Below the pieces are notes generated by a model. That model worked only from the letters and a program-made list of their open reading frames with translations. It searched no databases and was not told the origin of the DNA. Both the position numbers and the translations under genes were made by a program. A stretch of 64,000 nucleotides of DNA from Pelomonas sp051857475 (GTDB lineage: Bacteria > Pseudomonadota > Gammaproteobacteria > Burkholderiales > Burkholderiaceae_C). Location: NCBI RefSeq assembly GCF_051857475.1, contig NZ_JBPZGZ010000004.1:186001-250000 (forward strand). The letters are read 5' to 3'. Below, in pieces: positions 18,772-28,104 of this stretch (positions are counted from its first letter, which is position 1; each line of letters opens with the position of its first letter).

Positions 18772-20037
18772 ATGGCAAACATGGCACACAACACGGCGAG
18801 CGCCGTGCGGCAGGACGGGGGAGGCGGGGCACTGACGAACGAGGGCAACACCAGCGCCCTGGTCATCGTCACCCTCCTCTTCTTCATGTGGGGCCTGATC
18901 ACGTCGCTGAACGACGTGCTCATCCCCCACCTGAAGGCCATCTACACACTGAGCTATGTGCAGGCCATGATGGTGCAGTTCTGCTTCTTCGGCGCCTACT
19001 TCGTCGTGTCGCTGCCGGCGGGCGCGCTGATCCGCCGCATCGGCTACCAGAAGGGCGCCGTGGCGGGCCTGCTGGTGGCGGCCGGCGGCTGCGCGCTGTT
19101 CTACCCGGCCGCGTCGTCGGGCTATGGCCTCTTCCTGTTCGCCTTCTTCGTGCTGGCCTCGGGCATCACCATCCTGCAGGTGGCGGCCAACCCCTACGTC
19201 ACGGTCCTCGGCCCGCCGCGCACGGCGTCCAGCCGGCTGACGCTAACGCAGGCCTTCAACTCCCTGGGCACCACCATCGGCCCGGCCGTGGGTGGCATCC
19301 TGATCCTGTCCACCGCAGGCGTGGCGGCCGCCGCTGCCGATGCGGCCACCGTACGCGGCCCCTACCTGGCGCTGGCCGGCGCGCTGGCGGTGCTGGCCGT
19401 GCTCTTCCTGGCCGCCAAGCTGCCGCAGATCGCCGACAGCGACGACGAGGCGCTGCCGGGTGAAAGCCACGGTTCGGCCTGGGCGCACCGTCACCTGCTG
19501 CTGGGCGTCATCGGCATCTTCCTCTACGTCGGCGCCGAGGTCAGCATCGGCAGCTTCCTGATCAACTTCCTGGGCGAGTCCAACATCGCCGGCCTGTCGC
19601 ACGCCGATGCTGCCCACTACGTCAGCATCTACTGGGGCGGCGCCATGGTGGGCCGCTTCATCGGCTTCGCCGTGATGCGCGTGGTGAGCCCGGGCAAGAC
19701 GCTGGCGTTCAACTCGCTGGCGGCCATTGCGCTGGTGCTGGCCGCCACCTTCGGCAGCGGCAGCTTGGCGATGTGGGCCATCCTGGCGGTCGGCCTGTGC
19801 AACTCCATCATGTTCCCCACCATCTTCAGCATGGCCCTGCACGGCCTGGGCAAGTACACGGGCCAAGGCTCGGGCCTGCTGTGCATGGCCATCGTCGGCG
19901 GAGCGGTCGTGCCGTTCGCCCAGGGCGCGCTGGCCGACTGGATGGGCGTGCAGATGTCCTTCCTGCTGCCGGCGGCCTGCTACGCCTTCATCCTGTACTT
20001 CGGCGCCAAGTACGCCGCGATGTACACGCAGCCTTGA
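18772..20037 (+). CDS. FHS-family sugar:proton symporter (FucP/GluP-like)
   Basis: Twelve-helix major facilitator of 421 residues, fucose-glucose/galactose-hexose symporter group. The family hallmark FFMWGLITSLNDVLIPHLK lies at about residues 36-54 and LQVAANPYVTVLGPP in the middle. AGGAGACAGC directly precedes the ATG. Placed between the second mannosidase and GH31 genes, it most likely brings free mannose (or another released hexose) across the inner membrane for the isomerase and kinase. Confidence 0.88.
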   Translation: MANMAHNTASAVRQDGGGGALTNEGNTSALVIVTLLFFMWGLITSLNDVLIPHLKAIYTLSYVQAMMVQFCFFGAYFVVSLPAGALIRRIGYQKGAVAGLLVAAGGCALFYPAASSGYGLFLFAFFVLASGITILQVAANPYVTVLGPPRTASSRLTLTQAFNSLGTTIGPAVGGILILSTAGVAAAAADAATVRGPYLALAGALAVLAVLFLAAKLPQIADSDDEALPGESHGSAWAHRHLLLGVIGIFLYVGAEVSIGSFLINFLGESNIAGLSHADAAHYVSIYWGGAMVGRFIGFAVMRVVSPGKTLAFNSLAAIALVLAATFGSGSLAMWAILAVGLCNSIMFPTIFSMALHGLGKYTGQGSGLLCMAIVGGAVVPFAQGALADWMGVQMSFLLPAACYAFILYFGAKYAAMYTQP

Positions 20038-20135
20038 CCCCCATCGACCTGACCTGAATGCGGTCCGGAACCGTCGCGGGCGCGCGCCATCTGGCGCCGC
20101 GCCGGGCCGCGCCTTTGTCTTCAACGCCACCCGGT

Positions 20136-22547
20136 ATGCCGCTCAAGCCTTCACGCCTCTGGCCCGCGCTGCTGGTGCTGCTCGCCTTCACCGTGCGTGC
20201 CGAAACCGTCGACCGCTTCACGCTGTCGCGCGGCGGCGTGGCGCTCGAAGTGAGCGCGCCGGCCGGCGGCGTCGTGCGAATCCGCATGGGGCGTGGCCAA
20301 CTGCCTGAAGACGCTTCGTGGGCGGTGCCTGCGAGCGCGCGACGCCCATTGACGCCGCTGCAGGTGCACCGCACCGGCGCGTACGTGGAGCTGCGCACGC
20401 CCACCGTCGCCGCACGCATCGACATACGCACGCTGCGCACCGAGGTGCTGGACGGCAGCGGGCAGTTGCTGTTCGACGGCTGCGCCGCGCTGGCTTCTGC
20501 TGCCGGCTTCCAGCTGCGCGCCCGCCTGAGTGGCGATGACCACATCTTCGGGCTGGGCGACAAGACCGGGACCTTCGACCGCAAGGGCGGTTCGTTCGTG
20601 ATGTGGAACTCGGACGCCTACAAGTTCAGCCAGGCGACCGACCCGCTCTACAAGTCCGTCCCTTTCTTCATGGCCGTCAGCGACGGTGGCCGGGCGACGG
20701 GTGTCTTCCTCGACAACAGCTGGCGCACCCGCTTCGATTTCGGCAAGGCAGAGCGCGACGGGCTGACGATCAGCGGGGAGGGCGGCCCGCTGGACTATTA
20801 CGTCATGGTCGGGCCCGCGCCGCAGGACGTCCTGAAGCAATACGCGCAGCTCACCGGCATGCCGCCGCTGATGCCGCAGTGGGCACTGGGCTTCCAGCAG
20901 TCCAAGTGGAGCTACAAGACCGACGCCGAGGTCCGTGCCATCGCCAGCCGGTTGCGCAGTGAAAACCTGCCCGCCGATGTCATCTACATGGACATCGACT
21001 ACCAGGATCGCTCGCGTCCGTTCACCGTGAACCGCGAGGCTTTTCCCGATCTGCCCCAGCTGGCCAGAGACCTGCGCGAGCAGGACCTGCGCCTGGTGCT
21101 GATCACCGACCCCCACATCGCCAAGGCGCCCGGCCAGGGCTACGCGCCTTACGACAGCGGCGTCGCGCAGGACCTGTTCCTGAAGCTGCCTGGCGGTGGG
21201 CTCTACTCGGGCGACGTGTGGCCGGGTGCTTCGGTGTTCCCGGACTTCAGCCGCGCTGTCGTGCGCGACTGGTGGGGCCGGCTCTACGCGGGCTTCGTCG
21301 ACGCCGGCGTGGCGGGCTTCTGGAACGACATGAACGAGCCGGCCATCTTCAACGTGGCTGCCAAGACCATGCCGCTGGACGTTGTGCACCGCATCGCCAG
21401 CGACGACTTCAGGCCACGCACCGCCAGCCACGCCGAGCTGCACAACGTCTACGGCCAGCTCAACTCGCGGGCCACCTTCGAGGGCCTGCTGCGCCTGCAG
21501 CCGGACGCGCGCCCCTTCGTGCTGACACGCGCCAGCTTTGCCGGCGGCCAGCGCTACGCCGCCACATGGACGGGCGACAACGTGTCGAGCTGGCAGCACT
21601 TGAAGATGGGCGTGCACCAGCTCATCAACCTGGGCCTGAGCGGCTTTGCCTACGCCGGCAACGACGTGGGCGGCTACGCGGGCGAGGCGCCGTCGCCCGA
21701 GCTGCTGACGCGCTGGTTCCAGATCGGCGCCTTCATGCCTTTGTTCCGCTCGCATGCCGAGACCAATCGCCCCGACCAGGAACCCTGGGTGGGCGCTGCT
21801 GCGCAGGTGGACATTCGCCGACGCTTCATCGCCGAGCGCTACCGGCTGATGCCCTATCTCTACACCGCGGCAGAGCACAACAGCCGCACCGGCATCCCGC
21901 TGCTGCGTCCGGTGTTCCTGAACTTCCCGGACGTGCTAGCCAAGGGTGACCGCCTCGGCGGCAGCGAGGACCAGTTCATGGTGGGTGGCGATCTGCTGGT
22001 CGCACCATCACCCACGCAGGAATCGCCGGGCGACTACGCCGTGGAGCTGCCCGGCACCGGTTGGTACGACTACTGGAGCGGTCGACGCGTGGCCGGTCAG
22101 CGCCTGACCGTCACGCCCACCCTCGACAGCTTGCCGGTCTATGTCCGCCCCGGGGCCATCCTGCCTCGACAGCCGCTGGTGCAAAGCACCGCCATCACGC
22201 CGACGGGGCGGCTGGAGCTGCACATCTATCCCGGTCCCGACTGCCGCGGCGACCTCTACGCCGACGATGGCGTGAGCCAGGCCTACCGGCGCGGCGCCTT
22301 CCTGCGCCAGCACCTGCGCTGCGAGACCACGCCCACCGGCCTGCGCGTGCTGTTCGATAGCCGCCAGGGCGGATGGGCGCCGTGGTGGAGCGGCCTCAGC
22401 CTCGTCATCCATGGGTGGGCCGACGGCGCCGTGCCTGCCGCCGTCGCCGGCACGGCGACGCTCGCCACTTCTTTGGACCCGGCCCAGGACGCCGCCGTGG
22501 TGCTCGCGCCGGACATGCCCGGCGGGGCGATAGACATCACGCGCTAG
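20136..22547 (+). CDS. Glycoside hydrolase family 31 alpha-glycosidase, exported
   Basis: GH31 retaining alpha-glycosidase. The start at 20136 gives a clean signal peptide (LKPSRLWPALLVLLAFTVRA) and 803 residues; an in-frame ATG at 20058 would add 26 residues before it. Catalytic landmarks are nucleophile D398 in GFWNDMNEP and acid/base D481 in WTGDNVSSW; the N-terminal domain has GLGDKTGTFDRKG, typical of alpha-glucosidases. In this locus it may remove alpha-glucose caps or another alpha-linked sugar from glycans; the true specificity (glucosidase, xylosidase, galactosidase) is not decided by sequence. The next gene starts 2 bp after its stop. Confidence 0.85.
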   Translation: MPLKPSRLWPALLVLLAFTVRAETVDRFTLSRGGVALEVSAPAGGVVRIRMGRGQLPEDASWAVPASARRPLTPLQVHRTGAYVELRTPTVAARIDIRTLRTEVLDGSGQLLFDGCAALASAAGFQLRARLSGDDHIFGLGDKTGTFDRKGGSFVMWNSDAYKFSQATDPLYKSVPFFMAVSDGGRATGVFLDNSWRTRFDFGKAERDGLTISGEGGPLDYYVMVGPAPQDVLKQYAQLTGMPPLMPQWALGFQQSKWSYKTDAEVRAIASRLRSENLPADVIYMDIDYQDRSRPFTVNREAFPDLPQLARDLREQDLRLVLITDPHIAKAPGQGYAPYDSGVAQDLFLKLPGGGLYSGDVWPGASVFPDFSRAVVRDWWGRLYAGFVDAGVAGFWNDMNEPAIFNVAAKTMPLDVVHRIASDDFRPRTASHAELHNVYGQLNSRATFEGLLRLQPDARPFVLTRASFAGGQRYAATWTGDNVSSWQHLKMGVHQLINLGLSGFAYAGNDVGGYAGEAPSPELLTRWFQIGAFMPLFRSHAETNRPDQEPWVGAAAQVDIRRRFIAERYRLMPYLYTAAEHNSRTGIPLLRPVFLNFPDVLAKGDRLGGSEDQFMVGGDLLVAPSPTQESPGDYAVELPGTGWYDYWSGRRVAGQRLTVTPTLDSLPVYVRPGAILPRQPLVQSTAITPTGRLELHIYPGPDCRGDLYADDGVSQAYRRGAFLRQHLRCETTPTGLRVLFDSRQGGWAPWWSGLSLVIHGWADGAVPAAVAGTATLATSLDPAQDAAVVLAPDMPGGAIDITR

Positions 22548-22549
22548 CC

Positions 22550-23806
22550 ATGCACACCGAACCCGACCACGCACGCAATCCCATCCGCTGGATCTCCAGC
22601 CTGTACTTCGTGCAGGGCATGCAGTTCTTCGTCGTCATGCTCATCGCCGGGCTGATGTTCAAGCGCATGGGCGTGGCCAACGATCAGATCGCGCGCTGGA
22701 CCGGCCTCATCGGCCTGGCCTGGGCATTCAAGCCCTTGTGGAGTCCGCTGATCGAACTGGCGTCCAGCAAGAAAGCCGTCGTCATTGCGATGCAGTTCAG
22801 CGGTGCCGTGGGCCTGGCTTTGCTGGCGCTGGCGTTGCAGGCCAACGCCTTCTTCGCCTTGAGCATCGCCGTGCTGTTCTTCCTGGCCTATGCCTCGGCC
22901 ACGCACGACATCGCTTGTGACGGGCTCTACATGGGCGCACTGGACCCGAAGCGCCAGGCCACCTATGCCGGCTGGCAGGGCGCCTTCTTCAATGCCTCCA
23001 AGTTCCTGACCTTGGGCGGCCTGATGGTGCTGGCCGGCCAGCTCGAAACCCGTCTGGGTGTGTTCAACGCGTGGAGCGTGATCTTCGGTCTGCTCGCCGC
23101 GCTGCTGACTGCACTGGCGGCGTGGAATGCCAGGTTTCTGCCCGATCCGCAGCGCACGTCCACGGAGCCTGTCAAGCTGGCCAGGGTCCTGACCGATTTC
23201 CTGAAGAAGCCCGGCATCTGGAAGATGCTGGTGTTCATCGTCGTCTTCCGTCTTGCCGAGGGCCAGGTGCAGACCATCGGGCCGCTGTTCCTGGTGGAGG
23301 CGCGCGACAAAGGCGGGCTGGGATTGAGCAGCGAGCAGGTGGGCGGCGCCTACGGCACCATCGGCACGGCTGCCTTCCTGGTCGGCTCCATCCTGGGCGG
23401 CTACTTCACTTCATGGCTGTCGCTGCGCCGCGCCATGCCGGTGCTGGTGATCGCGATGACCGTGCCCAACGTGGTGTTCTGGGCCTTGAGCGTGGCGCTG
23501 CCGACTTCGCTCTGGGCCATCAGCGCGGCGGTGGGCCTGGAGATGCTGGCCTATGGTTTCGGCTTTGTCGGCATGGTGCTCTTCATCATGCAGGCCGTGG
23601 CTCCGGGCCGTTTCCCGACGGCGCATTACGCGCTGGGCTCGGGCGTCATGCAACTGGGCTTCGTCCTCGCCAAGTTCATCAGCGGCGACATCCAGGTGTC
23701 GGTCGGCTACCCGCACTTCTTCGCCTGGACCGTCGCCTGCGGCCTGCCGGCGCTCGTCCTGCTGCTGTGGGTGCCCATCCCGCGCGGCGTCTCGTCGTCG
23801 ACCTGA
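22550..23806 (+). CDS. AmpG-like major facilitator permease
   Basis: Membrane transporter of 418 residues with about 12 hydrophobic helices. It resembles AmpG/SLC33-type permeases: N-terminal PIRWISSLYFVQGMQFF, SHDIACDGLY-like THDIACDGLYMGAL, and GMVLFIMQ late. AmpG imports GlcNAc-anhydromuramyl peptides; a glycan-locus copy could instead import GlcNAc-containing disaccharides such as chitobiose or Man-GlcNAc left after endoglycosidase action (inference). It ends the + strand operon. Confidence 0.78.
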   Translation: MHTEPDHARNPIRWISSLYFVQGMQFFVVMLIAGLMFKRMGVANDQIARWTGLIGLAWAFKPLWSPLIELASSKKAVVIAMQFSGAVGLALLALALQANAFFALSIAVLFFLAYASATHDIACDGLYMGALDPKRQATYAGWQGAFFNASKFLTLGGLMVLAGQLETRLGVFNAWSVIFGLLAALLTALAAWNARFLPDPQRTSTEPVKLARVLTDFLKKPGIWKMLVFIVVFRLAEGQVQTIGPLFLVEARDKGGLGLSSEQVGGAYGTIGTAAFLVGSILGGYFTSWLSLRRAMPVLVIAMTVPNVVFWALSVALPTSLWAISAAVGLEMLAYGFGFVGMVLFIMQAVAPGRFPTAHYALGSGVMQLGFVLAKFISGDIQVSVGYPHFFAWTVACGLPALVLLLWVPIPRGVSSST

Positions 23807-23840
23807 GCCGCCCGCCTGCCGCTTCGCGTCGGATGAAAAG

Positions 23841-23868
23841 AAAAGGCCCGGCCTTCTCAGGTCGAGCC
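23841..23868 (-). terminator. Terminator of the RND efflux operon
   Basis: On the - strand GGCTCG pairs with CGGGCC (one G-U), then an A/C mismatch, a 3-bp stem and a GAGA loop, followed by TTTTCTTTTC. It lies 26 bp past the RND stop, between convergent genes. Confidence 0.65.
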
Positions 23869-23893
23869 CCTCTGCCGAAGCTTTGGAGTCAGT

Positions 23894-26800
23894 TCAGGCC
23901 GACACCATCTCCTCGCCCTCCGGCCTTGCCTTCTTCTTGCGGCTGAAGCGCTGGATGGCGTCATCGACCACTTCGTAGAGCACCGGGATCACCAGCAGGC
24001 TCAGGAAGGTCGACGTGATCAGCCCGCCGATGACGACGATGGCCATCGGGGCGCGGAAGCTCGGGTCTGTGCCGAAGCCCAGGGCGATGGGCATCATGCC
24101 AGCGCCCATGGCCAGGGTCGTCATGACGATGGGGCGGGCGCGCTTGTGGCAGGCATCCAGCAGCGCATCCAGACGGCTCAGCCCCTGCTCGCGCTGGGCG
24201 ACGATGGCGTACTCCACCAGCAGGATGGAGTTCTTGGTCGCGATGCCCATCAGCATGATCATGCCGATCATGGCCGGCATGCTGAGGTCGGTGCCCGTCA
24301 CGAACAGGGCCAGGATGGCGCCCGGGATGGACAGCACCAGGGCGCCCAGGATGGTCACCGGCTGGATCCAGGCATGGAAGAGCAGCACCAGCACGATGTA
24401 GATGCAGGCGACCCCCGTGCCCATGGCCAGTGCAAAGCCCTGGCCCAGTTCGGCAAAGGCCTCGGCGTCGCCGATCTCGGCCTTGGTCACGCCCGGCGGC
24501 AGGTTGGCGATGCTGGGCAGGGCCGCGGCGGCCGCCTGCACCTCGCTCAGCGGCATGCCGTTCAGCTCGATCTCGAAGTTGACGTTGCGCAGGCGGTCGA
24601 AGCGGTCGATCTGGGCCGGGCCGCTGGTCACCGTCAGGTCCGCCACCTGCTGCAGCGGCACCGGGCCGCGGCTGCCGGGCACGGTCAGCTGGCCGAGCAG
24701 GGCCAGGTCGGCGCGGGCCGCGTCGGGCAGGCGCACGACGATGGGCACCTGGCGCTGCGACAGGTTGAGCTTGGGCAGGAACTGGTCGTAGTCGCCGGCC
24801 GTCGCGATGCGCAGCGTGTCGGCAATCGCCACGGTGGACACGCCCTGGTCGGCCGCACGCGCTGCGTCGGGGCGCACGATGAGTTCGGGGCGCTGCAGGC
24901 TGGAGCTGCTCGTCACCTGGCCGATGCCGTGCAGGCCGCGCAGCTCCTTCTCGACCTTGGCCGCATGGGCCGCCAGGACGTCGCCGTCCTCGCCGGCCAG
25001 CACGAGCTGGTATTTGTCGTTGGAGCCGCCGAAGGTCACCTTGAGGCGGGCGCCGGCGATGTTCTCCAGCTTCTCGCGCAGTTCGCGTTCGATCTGCTGC
25101 TTGCTGATGCCGCGGCGTTCATGACGCGGCGTCAGGTTCAGCGTCAATGTGGCCTTGCGAGCCTCGGCCGCGCCACCCATGGCGAAGGGGTCGCCGCCGG
25201 CGCTGCCACCGCCCACCGCGGTGTAGACCAGCTTGACCTGCTTGTGGGCAGCCGCCACGGCGCGTGCCTGCTCGGCGATGGCCGCCGTCTGCGCGTAGGT
25301 GCTGCCGGGCGGCAGCTCGATGCTGATCTGGGTCTGGCTGAGGTCGTCCGGCGGGATGAAGGCGCCGGGGATCTTGCCCATGAACAGCGGCGTGCAGGCG
25401 GCCACGGCGAAGACCGCGGTGATGGCCAGGGTCTTGCCCTTGTGCGTGAAGGCCCAGCGCGCGGCCTTCATGTAGGTGGGCATCCAGAACGGTTCCTTGT
25501 GCTGCTTCTTGGGCGCCTTCAGGATGTAGGCGGCCATCATCGGCGTCAGCATGCGGGCGACGACGAGGGAGAAGAACACGGCGATGGAGGCCGTCCAGCC
25601 GAACTGCACGAAGAACTTGCCGACCACGCCGCTCATGAAGGCGGTGGGCAGGAAGACGGCGATCAGCGTGAAGGTCGTGGCGATGACGGCCAGGCCGATC
25701 TCGTCGGCGGCCTCGCGGGCGGCTTCCAGCGGCGTCTTGCCCATCGTCAGGTGGCGCATGATGTTCTCGATCTCGACGATGGCGTCGTCCACCAGCACGC
25801 CGATGACGAGGGACAGCGACAGCAGCGTCACGACGTTCAGCGTGAAGCCCATCCAGTACATGACGAGGAAGGCCGGAATCGCCGACAGCGGCAGGGCCAC
25901 GGCGCTGACGAAGGTGGCACGCCAGTCGCGCAGGAACAGGAACACGACCAGCACGGCCAGGGCCGCGCCTTCCAGCAGCAGCTTCATGCTGCCGTCGTAG
26001 TTCTCGATGACGGGGTCGACGAAGTTGAAGGCCTCGGTGACCGTGATGTCGGGATGGGCGGCCTTGAGCTCTTCCAGCGCAGCGCGGATGCGCTCGGCCA
26101 CGTCCACCTCGCCGGCGCCCTTGGCGCGCACGATCTCGAAGCCCACGACGGCCTTGCCGTTCAGGAAGGCACCGGCGCGGCGTTCGGCCAGCGTGTCGCT
26201 GACGGTCGCGACCTGGTCCAGGCGGATGTGCCGACCGTCGGACAGCGGGATGCTCATCGCCGCCAGTTCGTCCGCCGTCTGCACGGTGGCGATGGTGCGC
26301 AGCGACTGCTCGGCGCCGCCCAGCGTCGCGCGGCCGCCGGGGGCTTCCTGCTGCACCTGCTTGAGCTGGCGCGACACATCGGCCGCGCTGACGCGCAGGG
26401 CCAGCAGGCGGGCCGGGTCGATCTCGACGCGCAGCTCGCGGCTGACGCCACCGACGCGGGCCACCGAGCCCACGCCGCGCACGGCCAGCATGCGTTTGGC
26501 GACCTGGTTGTCGACGAACCAGGACAGGGCCTCGTCGTCCATGCGGTTGCTTGAGACCGTGTAGGTCAGGATGGGCATGCCCGACAGGTTCATCTTGGTG
26601 ATGACCGGGTCGCGCAGGTCGGCGGGCAGGTCGGCGCGCACCTTGGCGACGGCGTCGCGGGTGTCGTCCAGGGCCTCCTGCAGTGGCTTCTCCAGGCGGT
26701 ACTCGACGGTGACGGTCGCGATGCCGTCCTGCACCTTGGTGTAGATGTGCTTGACGCCGGTGGCCGTGGCGACCGAGTTCTCGATCTTGCGGGCGACCTC

Positions 26801-26986
26801 GGTTTCCATCTGCGCAGGCGCGGCGCCGGGCAGGGAGGCGCTGATGACGATGGTGGGCAGTTCGATGTCGGGGAACTGCTGGACCTTCATCTGCTTGAAG
26901 CCGTAGAGCCCGGCCGCCGTCAGCATGATGAAGAGCATGATGGCCGGCACCGGGTTGGCGATGGACCAGCGGGAGACGTTGAACAT
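23894..26986 (-). CDS. HAE1-family RND efflux pump, inner-membrane subunit
   Basis: Proton-driven multidrug exporter of 1,030 residues, full length for the AcrB/MdtB group. The N-terminus MFNVSRWSIANPVPAIML is typical. D400-D401 in VLVDDAIVEIENI of the fourth helix is the proton-relay pair. Porter-domain segments (DDTRDAVAKVRADLP) and the two blocks of transmembrane helices are present. It is the last gene of tetR-omf-mfp-rnd; the adaptor stops 12 bp before its start. It should form an MFP-OMF tripartite pump with the two preceding products. Substrate range cannot be read from sequence. Confidence 0.93.
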   Translation of the reverse strand: MFNVSRWSIANPVPAIMLFIMLTAAGLYGFKQMKVQQFPDIELPTIVISASLPGAAPAQMETEVARKIENSVATATGVKHIYTKVQDGIATVTVEYRLEKPLQEALDDTRDAVAKVRADLPADLRDPVITKMNLSGMPILTYTVSSNRMDDEALSWFVDNQVAKRMLAVRGVGSVARVGGVSRELRVEIDPARLLALRVSAADVSRQLKQVQQEAPGGRATLGGAEQSLRTIATVQTADELAAMSIPLSDGRHIRLDQVATVSDTLAERRAGAFLNGKAVVGFEIVRAKGAGEVDVAERIRAALEELKAAHPDITVTEAFNFVDPVIENYDGSMKLLLEGAALAVLVVFLFLRDWRATFVSAVALPLSAIPAFLVMYWMGFTLNVVTLLSLSLVIGVLVDDAIVEIENIMRHLTMGKTPLEAAREAADEIGLAVIATTFTLIAVFLPTAFMSGVVGKFFVQFGWTASIAVFFSLVVARMLTPMMAAYILKAPKKQHKEPFWMPTYMKAARWAFTHKGKTLAITAVFAVAACTPLFMGKIPGAFIPPDDLSQTQISIELPPGSTYAQTAAIAEQARAVAAAHKQVKLVYTAVGGGSAGGDPFAMGGAAEARKATLTLNLTPRHERRGISKQQIERELREKLENIAGARLKVTFGGSNDKYQLVLAGEDGDVLAAHAAKVEKELRGLHGIGQVTSSSSLQRPELIVRPDAARAADQGVSTVAIADTLRIATAGDYDQFLPKLNLSQRQVPIVVRLPDAARADLALLGQLTVPGSRGPVPLQQVADLTVTSGPAQIDRFDRLRNVNFEIELNGMPLSEVQAAAAALPSIANLPPGVTKAEIGDAEAFAELGQGFALAMGTGVACIYIVLVLLFHAWIQPVTILGALVLSIPGAILALFVTGTDLSMPAMIGMIMLMGIATKNSILLVEYAIVAQREQGLSRLDALLDACHKRARPIVMTTLAMGAGMMPIALGFGTDPSFRAPMAIVVIGGLITSTFLSLLVIPVLYEVVDDAIQRFSRKKKARPEGEEMVSA

Positions 26987-26998
26987 GGTGGCGTCTCC

Positions 26999-28099
26999 TT
27001 ACTGCGCCACGCGGACCGTGTCGCCGTCCACCAGGAAACCGACGCCGGACTCGACGACGGCGACGCCGGCAGCCAGGCCCGACTTCACCTCGACGCGGTT
27101 GCCCTCGCGGCGGCCGACCTGCACCTTCTGCTCGCGCACCTTCGTGCCGTCGATGCGGAAGACATAGCTGAAGCCGTCACGCAGCAGCACGGCCGTCTGC
27201 GGCAGGGTCAGGGCGCTGCTCTCGCCGAGCACGAAGTCGCCGCGGGCGAACAGGCCGGCGCGCAGGGCCTCACCGGCCTTCAGGTCAACATAGACGAGGC
27301 CGTTGCGGGTCTGGGCGTCGATCTGCGGCGCGACGCGACGGATGCGGCCTTCCAGGGCCGGCGCGCCGCTGGGCTGCACACGCACGGTCTGGCCGACCTT
27401 GAGCTGGGCGAGCTCGGCACCCGGCACCTCGGCCCGCCATTCCAGGCGGCCCTGACGCTGCAGGCGGAACAGCTCCTGGCCCGGCTGGACCAGGGCGCCC
27501 GGAGTGGCGACGCGGGCGCTGATGACGCCGTCGTCCGGTGCGGTGATGCGGGTGTAGGACAGGCGCAACTGGTCAGCCTGCACGCGGGCCTTGGCGGCTT
27601 CGACACGGGCCTGGGCGGCGCTGTCGGCGGCCAGGGCCTGGTCGATGGCCTGGGGCGACAGGGCCTCGCTGCCCTGCAGCGTCTTGACGCGTTCGGCGGT
27701 CTGGTGGGCTTCGCGGGCCGAGGCTTCCGCTTCGAGCAGCGCGGCCTTGCTGGCGGCGAGGTCGGCCTCCAGCGTGCCGGGGCTCAGGCGGGCCAGCAAC
27801 TGGCCCTTCTTGACGCGGTCACCCACGTCGACCTCGAGGCTGGCCAGGCGCTGGCCGCCGATCTCGGCGCCGATGATGGCTTCCTGCCAGGCGGCGATGG
27901 AGCCGGTGCCCGACAGGGTCTGGGCCCAGGTGCCCGCCTGGGGCAGCACGCGCTTGACGGTCAGGGCCGGCTTGGGAGCTGCGCTGGCGGCTGCGTCGGC
28001 AGCAAAAGCGGGGCTGGACAGGGCAGCCACGAAAGCGGCCGCGAGGGCGACGGTCAGGGCGGCGGTGACGGCGGTGGCGTAGGGAATGCGGATCTTCAT
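26999..28099 (-). CDS. RND efflux periplasmic adaptor (HlyD/MFP family)
   Basis: Membrane-fusion protein of 366 residues joining the RND pump to the outer-membrane channel. The start at 28099 gives a Sec signal peptide ending SSPAFAADA. The first lipoyl half (GSIAAWQEAIIGAEIGGQR) and second half (YTRITAPDDGVISARV) flank a helical hairpin, followed by beta-barrel and membrane-proximal domains. It starts 5 bp after the stop of the channel gene and precedes the pump gene by 12 bp. Confidence 0.9.
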   Translation of the reverse strand: MKIRIPYATAVTAALTVALAAAFVAALSSPAFAADAAASAAPKPALTVKRVLPQAGTWAQTLSGTGSIAAWQEAIIGAEIGGQRLASLEVDVGDRVKKGQLLARLSPGTLEADLAASKAALLEAEASAREAHQTAERVKTLQGSEALSPQAIDQALAADSAAQARVEAAKARVQADQLRLSYTRITAPDDGVISARVATPGALVQPGQELFRLQRQGRLEWRAEVPGAELAQLKVGQTVRVQPSGAPALEGRIRRVAPQIDAQTRNGLVYVDLKAGEALRAGLFARGDFVLGESSALTLPQTAVLLRDGFSYVFRIDGTKVREQKVQVGRREGNRVEVKSGLAAGVAVVESGVGFLVDGDTVRVAQ

Positions 28100-28104
28100 G
28101 GCGT

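Noticed and set aside
24146..26554. 802-codon open frame on the + strand
   Set aside because: Antisense to the RND pump gene; composition dominated by G, Q, D, H and no known motifs.
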